Assembly: GCA_965213855.1 (NCBI GenBank)
Contig: CBDCAA010000002.1
Span: 14,651 to 78,650, forward strand
DNA length: 64,000 nt
From: JBBROS01 sp965213855
GTDB lineage: Bacteria; Pseudomonadota; Alphaproteobacteria; Acetobacterales; Acetobacteraceae
Direction: 5' to 3'
Under the pieces are notes generated by a model. That model ran no database searches. It was given only the letters and a program-made list of their open reading frames with translations, and was not told the origin of the DNA. The translations under genes were made by a program, and so were the position numbers. Positions within the stretch are counted from its first letter, which is position 1. Each line of letters starts with the position of its first letter. Positions 1 through 7,615 of this stretch are shown here, one piece after another.

Positions 1-175
1 CGCGGCCGTGCACCTGGGTTTCGAGGGCGGGGTAGTCGGGCTGGATGAACTGGCACGCGGTTGCGCAGCGGCGCGGCTCGGCCATGCGGGACACGCCGCA
101 ATCGGTGCACAGGGCGCGGGGGGCGGCGGGCCCGATAACCGGCGTCTCGATCGTCACGGTCCGACTGTCACGCAT
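1..175 (-). CDS. FrhB/BciB-type iron-sulfur flavoprotein, N-terminal fragment (cut by window edge)
   Basis: The minus strand is open from an ATG at 175 to the left edge with no stop, giving 58 residues. An AGGAG lies five bases before the ATG. Four cysteines (C23, C26, C37, C41) appear in the order LCTDCG...RRCATACQF, followed by a Leu-Glu and His-Gly-Arg stretch. This matches the N-terminus of the coenzyme F420 hydrogenase beta-subunit (FrhB) family, and most closely the BciB-type 8-vinyl reductases of chlorophyll synthesis, as I remember them. BciB reduces the 8-vinyl group of divinyl (proto)chlorophyllide with ferredoxin. FrhB relatives also act in polysaccharide synthesis, so family membership is fairly safe and the chlorophyll role is inference. 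The rest of the gene is outside the window. Confidence 0.65.
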   Translation of the reverse strand, partial: MRDSRTVTIETPVIGPAAPRALCTDCGVSRMAEPRRCATACQFIQPDYPALETQVHGR

Positions 176-227
176 GGACTCCTGTCGCGGGACGAACCAT
201 CTACCGTGTCAGGAGAGCGGACAAGAA

Positions 228-310
228 TGCGGTCGAGAAGACTCGAACTTCCACAGGGTTTCCCCCACAAGCACCTCAAGCTTGCGCGTCTACCATTTCG
301 CCACGACCGC
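228..310 (-). tRNA. tRNA-Leu (anticodon GAG)
   Basis: Read on the minus strand, a seven-base acceptor stem GCGGTCG (310-304) pairs with CGACCGC (235-229), with A as discriminator at 228. The anticodon stem CAAGC/GCTTG encloses the loop TTGAGGT, so the anticodon is GAG. A long variable arm with a GGG/CCC stem and a T loop reading TTCGAGT mark a class II leucine tRNA. CCA is not encoded. The gene lies between two divergent coding regions and ends about 45 bases before the lipB start. Confidence 0.95.
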
Positions 311-355
311 ACCGTGGCCGCAGGGCATACCCTGCGGGAAGCGGCCGTATAGCCG

Positions 356-1027
356 ATGGATCAGCCGGTATCAATCGCGGACGTTGCCCCGTTGCAGTGG
401 ACGATGCAGGACGGGCTGCTCGGCTATGACGACGCGCTCGCTGCCATGCAGGCCCGGGTCGCTGGCATTCGCGCCGGCACCGCGGCCGAACAAGTCTGGC
501 TGGTGGAGCACCCCGCGCTGTACACCGCCGGCACGTCGGCGCGCGACCATGATCTGGTGGCACCCGGCGCCCTGCCGACCCACCGCGCTGGCCGTGGCGG
601 GCAGTGGACCTACCACGGGCCGGGGCAGCGCGTGGCCTACACGATGCTCGACCTCTCCCGGCGCCACGGCACGGTGCCGCCGCGTGACGTCCGATGTTTC
701 GTGCACGGGCTGGAGGAGTGGCTGATCCGCGCGCTCGACCGCTTCAACGTCCGTGGCGAGCGGCGGGCCGGCCGGGTCGGGATCTGGGTGGCGGACCCGG
801 CGACCGGGGCCGAGGCGAAGATCGCCGCCATCGGCGTTCGGGTGACACGCTGGGTGAGTTGGCACGGCGTGGCGCTGAACGTCGAGCCCACCCTGGCCCA
901 CTTCGCCGGCATCGTGCCCTGCGGCATCGCCGAGCATGGCGTGACGAGCCTGGCCGCGCTGGGCCTGCCGGTGACGATGGCCGATACGGACGTGGCACTC
1001 CGGGCGGCTTGGGACGAGGTGTTCTAG
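356..1027 (+). CDS. lipB: Octanoyl-[acyl carrier protein]-protein N-octanoyltransferase
   Basis: LipB moves octanoate from octanoyl-ACP to lipoyl domains (for example pyruvate dehydrogenase E2) through a thioester intermediate, the first step of endogenous lipoate synthesis in the cytoplasm. The 223-residue product has the usual length. It shows the substrate-pocket motif RGGQWTYHGPGQ (residues 80-91), the catalytic Lys155 in AKIAAIGV, a conserved SWHG (His170), and the nucleophile Cys189 in GIVPCGI. The ATG has no strong Shine-Dalgarno sequence. It is a single gene on the plus strand, downstream of the divergent tRNA-Leu and convergent with the ABC transporter operon. lipA is not in the window. 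Confidence 0.95.
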   Translation: MDQPVSIADVAPLQWTMQDGLLGYDDALAAMQARVAGIRAGTAAEQVWLVEHPALYTAGTSARDHDLVAPGALPTHRAGRGGQWTYHGPGQRVAYTMLDLSRRHGTVPPRDVRCFVHGLEEWLIRALDRFNVRGERRAGRVGIWVADPATGAEAKIAAIGVRVTRWVSWHGVALNVEPTLAHFAGIVPCGIAEHGVTSLAALGLPVTMADTDVALRAAWDEVF

Positions 1028-1061
1028 GGGGTTCTATCGAAAAAGACGGGGCCGACGACCC

Positions 1062-1090
1062 GACCCCCGGCCCCTCCCCGAAAGGAGAAG
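1062..1090. repeat. Dispersed intergenic element, copy 1
   Basis: The 16-mer acccccggcccctccc lies here between convergent lipB and the ABC permease, followed by an imperfect CTCCCC/AAGGAG complement. The same 16-mer recurs at 3382-3397 beside a much better hairpin. Elements of this look occur between genes in many high-GC Alphaproteobacteria and may end transcription. That role is inference, as no T-run follows. Confidence 0.45.
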
Positions 1091-1101
1091 TTGAAGCGGG
1101 G

Positions 1102-1761
1102 TCATCGGGCGATCCGCCGGTCCAGCCGGGCCTCGAGGCGGCCGGCGCCATAGGAGATCGGCCAGCACAGGACGAAGTAAAACAACGCGACCAGCGGATA
1201 AACGACCATCGGCTGGAAGGTGACGTTCACCATCAGCTGCCCGGCCCGGGTCAGCTCGACGAAGCCGACGATGGCGGCCACCGAGGTGTTCTTGATCAGT
1301 TGCACCAGGAACCCGACCGTCGGCGGGATCGCGATCCGCGCCGCCTGCGGCAGGATGACGGTCCGCAGCGTCGCGCGGCGGCGCAGGCCGAGCGCGGTCG
1401 CCGCCTCCCACTGCGTGCGTGGGATCGCCTCGATCGTGCCGCGCCAGATGTCGCCCAGGAACGCCGCCGCGTACAGCGTGAACGCCAGCGCCACCGCCGG
1501 CCACGGATCGAGCCGCAGGCCGGTCACGACGGCCAGGCCGTAGAAGGCGACGAACAGCTGCATCAGCAACGGCGTCCCCTGCAGCAGGATCGTGAACGCC
1601 CACGCCATCGCCCGCACCGGCCTTAGCGGCGACACGCGCGCCAGCGCCACCACGAACCCGCCCAAGCCGCCGCCGACGAAGGCGACCAGCGTCAGCAACA
1701 CCGTCCAGCGCAGCGCCGCCACCAGGAACATCAGCTCATGCGCGCCGAACCCGCGGCTCAC
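1102..1761 (-). CDS. Polar amino-acid ABC transporter permease (HisM/GlnP family), second permease
   Basis: This 219-residue inner-membrane protein is one of two permeases of a type I amino-acid importer. It has about five hydrophobic helices and the EAA loop that contacts the ATPase, seen as AIPRTQWEAATALGL followed by a ILPQA stretch. The GTG start overlaps the stop of the preceding permease by four bases (GTGA), so the two are translationally coupled. The operon order is binding protein, permease, permease. No ATP-binding subunit follows; lipB comes next, on the other strand. The substrate cannot be told from sequence. Confidence 0.9.
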   Translation of the reverse strand: MSRGFGAHELMFLVAALRWTVLLTLVAFVGGGLGGFVVALARVSPLRPVRAMAWAFTILLQGTPLLMQLFVAFYGLAVVTGLRLDPWPAVALAFTLYAAAFLGDIWRGTIEAIPRTQWEAATALGLRRRATLRTVILPQAARIAIPPTVGFLVQLIKNTSVAAIVGFVELTRAGQLMVNVTFQPMVVYPLVALFYFVLCWPISYGAGRLEARLDRRIAR

Positions 1762-2444
1762 GCGCGCGCGCCCATCGCCGGCCGGCCGCGCACGAACAGC
1801 GCCCAGAACCCGGCATCCAGCACCAGCCGCGCCAGCCCGGCCATGGCCAGGTAGATCCCGGTCGCCGCGAAGTAGAACTCAAAGCTGCGGAACGTGGTCG
1901 ATTGCAGGCTGTTGACCGCCGACGTCAGCTCCTCGGCCGAGATCGCCGACACGACCGAGGACCCGAGCAGGATCAGGATGAACTGCGACGCCAGGCCCGG
2001 GTAGCAGACCCGCAGCGCCGGAAATAGCACGACGTGGCGGAAGATGCGCAGCGGCCCCAGCCCGAGCGCCCGTGCCGCCTCCGTCTGGCCCGCCGGCACC
2101 GCCTCGATCCCCGAGCGCAGGATCTCGGTCGCATAGCCGCCGAAGTTGAGCGCAAGGCCGATCACCGCCGCCTCGTCGGCGTCCATGTGGATGCCGAGCG
2201 ACGGCAGCGAGAAATACAGGATGAACAGCTGCACCAGCAGCGGCGTGTTGCGGATGACCTCGACATAGGCCCGCACGGCGCCCCTGGCCACGCCGAAGCG
2301 GGACCCGGCCGCGACGGTGCAGAGCATTGCGGCCGCCAGGCCGAGCACGAACGCCGCGGCCGACATCCAGAGCGTCGCCTCGGCACCGTCCAGCAGATTC
2401 GGCCAGTTGTCCCGGACGACGCCGAACTGGAAGACGTAGTGCAC
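1758..2444 (-). CDS. Polar amino-acid ABC transporter permease (HisM/GlnP family), first permease
   Basis: A 228-residue membrane protein of the His/Glu/Gln/Arg/opine permease type, with several hydrophobic segments, the conserved RNTPLLVQLF segment early in the domain, and the EAA loop AVPAGQTEAARALGLG. It starts with GTG two bases after the stop of the binding-protein gene and overlaps the second permease by four bases. With that partner it probably forms a heterodimeric channel in the inner membrane. The ATPase must be encoded elsewhere. Confidence 0.9.
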   Translation of the reverse strand: MHYVFQFGVVRDNWPNLLDGAEATLWMSAAAFVLGLAAAMLCTVAAGSRFGVARGAVRAYVEVIRNTPLLVQLFILYFSLPSLGIHMDADEAAVIGLALNFGGYATEILRSGIEAVPAGQTEAARALGLGPLRIFRHVVLFPALRVCYPGLASQFILILLGSSVVSAISAEELTSAVNSLQSTTFRSFEFYFAATGIYLAMAGLARLVLDAGFWALFVRGRPAMGARA

Positions 2445-2446
2445 GC

Positions 2447-3265
2447 CTACAGCGTCGGCAGCTCCGGCAAGTCGACCTTGGTGTAGCGCTTATAGAGATC
2501 GGCCAGCACGCCGTTGCGAGCGTTCAGGAACACCCACGTGTTCACCCACGCGCGCAGCTCCACATCGGCATGGCGCACGATCGGGCCGTAGAAGGCGCGG
2601 GTCACCGTCAGCTTCTTCTCGATGCCGGCGTCCGGGTTGCGCTCGATGACGGAGTTCATGGCGAACTCGGTCATCGCCGCCGCGTCCACCTGGCCCGACA
2701 GCAGGGCCTGGATCGTGCCGCTGATATCATCGAACCAGACGATGCGGGTGCCCTTCGGCGCCACCTTCGGGACCGTCGCCTCCTCCAGGGTCGCGCGGGT
2801 GATGCCGATGCGCTTGCCGGCCATGTCGTCGAGCTTGGCGATCGCGGTCTTCTGCGGGCCGAACACGACGATCGTCAGCGCGCCGTTCGGGTTGCAGAAC
2901 GCGACCGTCTTGGCACGGTCGAAGGTGATCGAGATCGACGACAGGGTGAGGTCGCAGCGTCCGGCCAACAGCGACGGGATGCGCTGGGTCGAGACGACCT
3001 GCTGCAGATCGAGCTCGACCCCGAGGTCCTTCGCGAGCTGGCGGCAGTTCGCGACCTCGACCCCGTCCGGCTGCCCGTCGGAACCGATGATCCCGAACGG
3101 CGGGGAGCTGGTGTCGCACGCGATGCGGATCACCTTCTCCTTCAGGATGCGATCCAGCGTCGTCGTCCCCGACTGACCGGACGATTGGGCGGCCGCTGGC
3201 GGCACGAACGCGGCGAGCGTCAGTCCGGCAAGGCCAGACCCGGCAACCAGGCCACGGCGGTTCAT
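2447..3265 (-). CDS. Amino-acid ABC transporter substrate-binding protein
   Basis: Periplasmic binding protein of family 3 (PBPb fold), 272 residues. I chose the ATG at 3265 because GGGAGAG lies seven bases upstream and the protein then begins with a clean signal peptide: MNRR, a hydrophobic stretch, then a PPAAAQ cleavage region. The paired arginines followed by G-L-V leave a Tat signal possible. The start of the mature domain reads ACDTSSPPFG, typical of ligand-binding lobe 1, and a later LAGRCDLTLSSISIT segment is also typical. It is the first gene of a three-gene importer operon. The ligand is unknown. Confidence 0.88.
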   Translation of the reverse strand: MNRRGLVAGSGLAGLTLAAFVPPAAAQSSGQSGTTTLDRILKEKVIRIACDTSSPPFGIIGSDGQPDGVEVANCRQLAKDLGVELDLQQVVSTQRIPSLLAGRCDLTLSSISITFDRAKTVAFCNPNGALTIVVFGPQKTAIAKLDDMAGKRIGITRATLEEATVPKVAPKGTRIVWFDDISGTIQALLSGQVDAAAMTEFAMNSVIERNPDAGIEKKLTVTRAFYGPIVRHADVELRAWVNTWVFLNARNGVLADLYKRYTKVDLPELPTL

Positions 3266-3381
3266 GATGGCGCTCTCCCCAATCGTCGTTGCTGCCATAG
3301 TTCTGCCGTTGACCCCGGCGCGCAACCCTGGCGGGCCACTTCGCCACAGGCGCCGCGGGTTCGCGCGCTGCCGCGTCGACC

Positions 3382-3414
3382 CACCCCCGGCCCCTCCCTG
3401 CCAGGGAGGGGAGG
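3382..3414. repeat. Dispersed intergenic element, copy 2, with a perfect hairpin
   Basis: The 16-mer shared with 1062-1077 is followed by a near-perfect inverted repeat, CCCCTCCCTG at 3391-3400 and CAGGGAGGGG at 3402-3411. It lies directly after the acyP stop and upstream of the binding-protein gene. It may act as a transcription or mRNA 3'-end stabiliser for the rarA-acyP operon. No U-run follows on the minus strand. Confidence 0.5.
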
Positions 3415-3415
3415 A

Positions 3416-3691
3416 TTACAGGCTGGCCCGCGCCTCGAAGCCGGCCAGCTCCTCCGGTTCGGTCAGGTCTTCATGGATCAACCGCACCGCTGCCCCGGGC
3501 GGCCCGCGGCGGCAGGCGCGCAGCAGCTCCTCGACTGCTGCGGCGTCGCCCTCGACGAGCGCCTCGACCGATCCATCCGACCGGTTGCGTACCCAGCCGG
3601 CGACGCCCAGGGGCGCCGCGGCGTGCAGCATCCAGTGCCGGTACCCGACACCCTGGACCACGCCCTCGATTCGAAGCCGCTTGGCGATCAT
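3416..3691 (-). CDS. acyP: Acylphosphatase
   Basis: A 91-residue cytoplasmic enzyme that hydrolyses acyl phosphates. The family signature is present: GVVQGVGYRHW near the N-terminus, containing the phosphate-binding loop and catalytic arginine, and GWVRNRSDGSVEAL with the catalytic asparagine. The ATG at 3691 overlaps the stop of the ATP12 gene by four bases (ATGA) and gives the normal family length, so longer upstream starts are not needed. It is the last gene of the rarA-rluC-asmA-atp12-acyP run and is followed by a strong hairpin. Confidence 0.93.
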   Translation of the reverse strand: MIAKRLRIEGVVQGVGYRHWMLHAAAPLGVAGWVRNRSDGSVEALVEGDAAAVEELLRACRRGPPGAAVRLIHEDLTEPEELAGFEARASL

Positions 3692-4407
3692 GGGGCGGCG
3701 GCGAGGCGGAGGAAGCGTTCGGCGAGCGCCACGTCCGCCGCGACCTGATCTCGGCGACGCGCCGCTTCGGCATCCTCGCCCCATTGCTCGACCTCGAACA
3801 GCTCGTCGAGCGACGCCGTCCGGTGCGCGTCCGCCGCGTCGAGCGCCCCGGCCTGCAGCGCGAGGCCCAGCACGGCGCTGCCAAGGGATGGGATGGCGAT
3901 GCCCAGCCCAGCCAGGACCATTGGGTCGAAGCCGGCCATGACGGCCTGTACCCGGGCCAGCGCCGCCGGGTCCTGCCGGTGGAACATGATGCCCTCGGCC
4001 GGTTCGAGCCTTGCGCCATGAGTCCGCTCGAGCCAGTCAAGCCAAGGCTGCCACGTGCGGGCCTGGCGGATTACCAGCGCGGCAGGCCGGTCGGCCCGGT
4101 AGCAGAGCAGGTCGGTTTCGGCGTAGGCGGCCAGTGCGGCCGCGGTGGGCGCCGGGTCGGGCGCGATGCGCTCCTGCGCGGTGCCGGCAAGGCGTGTGAG
4201 CGGGACCTGGTCCATGGTCATCGTGCCGCCCTTGGCGCGCCCCGCTTCCTGCCACTCCGCCCCGATCGCGGCGGCAAGCATGCGGCCCGGCACGAGCAAC
4301 GGGGCGCCGCCGGGGACGCGCATGGGCTTGCCGTCCAGCAGGATCTCGAAGCCGCCCGCCCGCTGCCCGACCACGGCTTCATCCCAGAAGCGCTTGACGG
4401 CACTCAC
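3688..4407 (-). CDS. ATP12-family F1-ATPase assembly chaperone
   Basis: A 239-residue product read from a GTG at 4407 that overlaps the stop of the asmA-like gene (GTGA). The protein begins VSAVKRFW and carries family landmarks: an ILLDGKPMRVPGG segment, a PLTRLAGTAQERI segment, and a YAETDLLCYRA motif. ATP12 binds the F1 alpha subunit and prevents its aggregation during ATP synthase assembly in mitochondria. Bacterial homologues are largely limited to Alphaproteobacteria, which supports the taxonomic call. Translational coupling to both neighbours suggests one transcript. Confidence 0.9.
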   Translation of the reverse strand: MSAVKRFWDEAVVGQRAGGFEILLDGKPMRVPGGAPLLVPGRMLAAAIGAEWQEAGRAKGGTMTMDQVPLTRLAGTAQERIAPDPAPTAAALAAYAETDLLCYRADRPAALVIRQARTWQPWLDWLERTHGARLEPAEGIMFHRQDPAALARVQAVMAGFDPMVLAGLGIAIPSLGSAVLGLALQAGALDAADAHRTASLDELFEVEQWGEDAEAARRRDQVAADVALAERFLRLAAAP

Positions 4408-6629
4408 CGCGCCCCATCCTGGCGCACCTGCGCGAGCGCCGCCGGGCAGGGGTCGGCGCTCGCCGCACCGATCGAGATGCCGAAGCGGCCGGGCGCGATC
4501 ACGCCCTTGTCGGCCTGAGCGTGCGGCGCGCGCCACGGCCCCGACACATGGACCGGCACCTTGACCGGGAATGGCCCGATCCGCAGCTCCGGCCGCAGAT
4601 GCAGGTCCATCGTCTCGCCCCCAAGGTCGAGCTGTCCGTCCCCCTCCAGGCGCAGCTTCGACGCATCCAGCGTCAGCGCCTGCAGCGTGACCTGCCCCGC
4701 CGTCGCCTCGGCGCGGACGGCAAGGCAGCGCAGCCGGCTGCGCCCTGCCGCATCGAGCGACACCCCCGCCCCGCGCAGCGCCGGACCGAACAGCGCCGCC
4801 AAGGCCTGGTTGTCGATGTCGCCCTCCGTCAATGCCAGCGCGACGTGTCCGCCCGCAGAGGCGGCGAGCGCATGCGCCGTCTCGCCCGCCAGCTTGACGT
4901 CCACGTCCACGTCCACCTGCCCGGTGATCGCGCCAGGCGCGCCGGCCACGCCCGCCAGCGCTGCGCCGTCGAGCCCCGCCCCGTGCAGCACGACCGCGAC
5001 CGTCGGCGGCTGCGCAGCGGCATCGGCCTGCAGATCGGCCCGGATCGGCCCACCTGGCGCCGTGACCACGGCCGGCCCGACCCGAAGCTGCCCGTCACGC
5101 AGCAGCAGCCGCAGATCGTGCACGGCATACGCGGCGCCGCGATAACCGACCTGCCCGGCCGACCCGGTCACGTCCACATCGGCCCGGCGCAATGCCGCGA
5201 ACGGCAACGCATGGTCCGGTATCATGGGCAAGCTGGCCGGCGGGGCCGGTCCTGGCGCGGACGTTGGGGCCGGTGCGGTTGGCACCGGCGCCGGCGTCGG
5301 CGCGACGGTCGACGCGGGCGCCAGTATCGCATCGAGGTCCAACCGCTGCGACGTCACCGTGCCCGCCAGCGACGGCCGCGGCGCCGTGCCCACGGCCAGG
5401 TCGCCCGCCAGGTCGCCCTCCCGTGCGACGACCCGCAGCCCGCGGAGCAGCACGCCCGCGCCAGACGGCGCCGGCTGCACCCGCACGTCGAGCGCCGCAT
5501 CGTGCAGGCCCGGCAGCGCCAATCCCGCCAGGACGCCGCTCCGCTGCAGGTCGGGCACCTTCACCGCGACGCTCCCCGCCAGCGACGCCGGTGTCAGCGT
5601 GCCGTCCACCGTCAGCGACGCCGCGTCGCCCGACAGCGCGCCCTGCACCGCCCAAGGCGCCGGCCCGAGCTGTGCGACCGTGGCGTCCAGCGTCAGCGGC
5701 AGCGCCCGCAACGCGCCCTCCGCCTCGATATGCAGCGGCTGGCCCAAACCGTCCGACGTCGCGCGCAGCCGGGTCAGGTGCAGGCCGGGCATGACGCTGC
5801 CCAGATCGGAGTCGCCCACCAGCAGTTTCAACTCGTCCGCCCCGGCCGCGCCGACCCGGGCGTGCACCAGCATCTGATGCAGCGGCGGCAACTCCCGGCC
5901 GGCCGCCTTGCCCCAGGCAGCCAGGTCCTCGATCCCCGCATCCAACGCCATCGCCGACCCCGGCAGGCTGTTCGCATACAGCGACAGGCCGCCGCCTTGC
6001 GCACCCAGCAGGAACGTGTCCCCGTCGGCGCCCGCCGGATCCGTGCTGCCCATGACCTGCAGCGTCACGCCCCCGATCGTGATGGTGCCCGCAACCGGTC
6101 CCCCCGATGGCGCCGCCGTCAGCGACGGCACCAGCACCGGCGGTACGCCCAGCCAGGCGATCCGCCCGTCCACCACCTGCACCGTCCCGATCTCGACCGG
6201 GCGCCGCGGCTGCGATGGGCCGGGCGCCGCGCCCGTCGGCGCCGGCGGCCGCTGCCAGTTGCCCCGGCCTTCCCCGTCCCGCTCCAGCAGCACGTCCAGC
6301 CCCTCGACCGTCACCGAAGGGATCTCGACCCGGCCCCGCAGCAGCGGCAGCAGCGCGATCCGCGCCCCGGCCCGCTCCACGGTCGCGAAGGCCGGCCTGG
6401 AGAAGCCGGCGCCGTTGAGCAGCGCCACCTGCCGAATCGCGATCCCCGGGTGCAGCGACCACGCGACCGTCCCCGGGCCGATCGTCGCGGCATGGCCCGT
6501 CGCCCGTTCCAGCGCCGCCACGATCCGGTCGTGCGCCGCCTGCGAGTTCAGCAGCGCGTTCGCGCCCAGGATCGCCGCCCCCGCCAGCAGGACGAGCACC
6601 AGCAGCGCGCCGCCCACCACGCGCGTCAT
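4404..6629 (-). CDS. AsmA-family inner-membrane-anchored protein
   Basis: A 741-residue protein starting at the ATG at 6629, which overlaps the rluC stop by four bases. It has one N-terminal transmembrane anchor (about residues 4-26) followed by the AsmA N-domain. A long Pro/Ala linker lies mid-protein, then a C-terminal AsmA-like domain with ALTEGDIDNQALAALFG and a KLRLEGDGQLDLGGE segment. AsmA-like proteins face the periplasm, belong to the bridge-like lipid-transfer superfamily, and affect outer-membrane lipid homeostasis. It reads straight into the ATP12 gene with a GTGA overlap. The family call is firm; the cargo is unknown. Confidence 0.88.
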   Translation of the reverse strand: MTRVVGGALLVLVLLAGAAILGANALLNSQAAHDRIVAALERATGHAATIGPGTVAWSLHPGIAIRQVALLNGAGFSRPAFATVERAGARIALLPLLRGRVEIPSVTVEGLDVLLERDGEGRGNWQRPPAPTGAAPGPSQPRRPVEIGTVQVVDGRIAWLGVPPVLVPSLTAAPSGGPVAGTITIGGVTLQVMGSTDPAGADGDTFLLGAQGGGLSLYANSLPGSAMALDAGIEDLAAWGKAAGRELPPLHQMLVHARVGAAGADELKLLVGDSDLGSVMPGLHLTRLRATSDGLGQPLHIEAEGALRALPLTLDATVAQLGPAPWAVQGALSGDAASLTVDGTLTPASLAGSVAVKVPDLQRSGVLAGLALPGLHDAALDVRVQPAPSGAGVLLRGLRVVAREGDLAGDLAVGTAPRPSLAGTVTSQRLDLDAILAPASTVAPTPAPVPTAPAPTSAPGPAPPASLPMIPDHALPFAALRRADVDVTGSAGQVGYRGAAYAVHDLRLLLRDGQLRVGPAVVTAPGGPIRADLQADAAAQPPTVAVVLHGAGLDGAALAGVAGAPGAITGQVDVDVDVKLAGETAHALAASAGGHVALALTEGDIDNQALAALFGPALRGAGVSLDAAGRSRLRCLAVRAEATAGQVTLQALTLDASKLRLEGDGQLDLGGETMDLHLRPELRIGPFPVKVPVHVSGPWRAPHAQADKGVIAPGRFGISIGAASADPCPAALAQVRQDGAR

Positions 6630-7615
6630 GCGCGCACCGGCTTGGCCGCGTGCCGCGCCTCGAAGCCCAGCGTCTTGAACGTCTCGCGCATGTGCGGCGG
6701 CAGCCCGGCCTCCACCACCAGCCGCCCACCGGCCGGGTGCGGGATGTCCAGCGCCCGGGCATGCAAATGCAGCTTGTCGCTCAGCCCGTCGACGATGGCG
6801 CTGAACGCGCCGTTCTGGTCGGGCTCGTGATACTTGCGGTCGCCGACGATCGGCGCACCCAAGGCGACGCAGTGCACCCGGAGCTGGTGCGTGCGGCCGG
6901 TTACCGGGTTCAGCTCCAGCCAGGCCAGCTTCTGCCCGGCGTTGTCGACCGTCGTGTAGTCGGTCACCGCGCGCTGCGCCTCCTCGTCGTCGCGCGTCGC
7001 CGGCACGCTGCGCTCGCCGCGGGCGCCGGCGTATTTCAGCAGCGGCAGATCGATCCGCCCCTCCACCGGCACTGGCCGCCCGGCGACGACGGCCCAGTAG
7101 GTCTTGTGCACGTCGCGCCCGCGGAACGCCGCCGCGAGCTTCGCCGCGACACCGGGCGTCCGCGCCAGCAGCAGCACGCCCGAGGTGTCGCGGTCCAGCC
7201 GGTGCACCAGCCGCGGCCGCGGGCCGCCCTCGTCGCGCAGCCCCTCCAGCATGCCGTCGAGGTGCTTCGAAATGCCCGGTCCGCCCTGCACCGCCAGCCC
7301 GTGCGGCTTGTCCAGCACGAACAGCTGCTCGTCGCGATACAACAGCATCTGCTCCAATTCGCGCCGCAGCAGCGGGTCCGGTCCCCGCGCCAGCTCGATC
7401 TTGGGAGCCGGCCCGCTCGGCATCGGCGGCACGCGCACGGACTGGCCCGGCGCGAGCCGCAGCCCGGTCTCGACCTTCTTGCCGTCGACGCGGATCTGGC
7501 CCAGCCGGCACGCCCTCTGGATCGCCGACTGCTGCACCCCCGGGAAGTGCCGCCGGAACCAGCGGTCCAGCCGGATGTCGGCCTCGTCGTCGGTGATCGT
7601 CCGTGTCTCAACCAC
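6626..7615 (-). CDS. rluC: RluA-family 23S rRNA pseudouridine synthase (RluC/D-like)
   Basis: A 329-residue enzyme with an N-terminal S4 RNA-binding domain (about residues 12-60) and a pseudouridine synthase domain. The signature HRLDRDTSG spans residues 138-146, with catalytic Asp141. Later motifs NPVTGRTHQLRVH and PIVGDRKYH are intact. It probably modifies large-subunit rRNA, and RluC is the usual assignment beside rarA in Alphaproteobacteria; RluD-like specificity is possible. It overlaps the rarA stop by eight bases upstream and the asmA-like start by four bases downstream. Confidence 0.9.
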   Translation of the reverse strand: MVETRTITDDEADIRLDRWFRRHFPGVQQSAIQRACRLGQIRVDGKKVETGLRLAPGQSVRVPPMPSGPAPKIELARGPDPLLRRELEQMLLYRDEQLFVLDKPHGLAVQGGPGISKHLDGMLEGLRDEGGPRPRLVHRLDRDTSGVLLLARTPGVAAKLAAAFRGRDVHKTYWAVVAGRPVPVEGRIDLPLLKYAGARGERSVPATRDDEEAQRAVTDYTTVDNAGQKLAWLELNPVTGRTHQLRVHCVALGAPIVGDRKYHEPDQNGAFSAIVDGLSDKLHLHARALDIPHPAGGRLVVEAGLPPHMRETFKTLGFEARHAAKPVRA

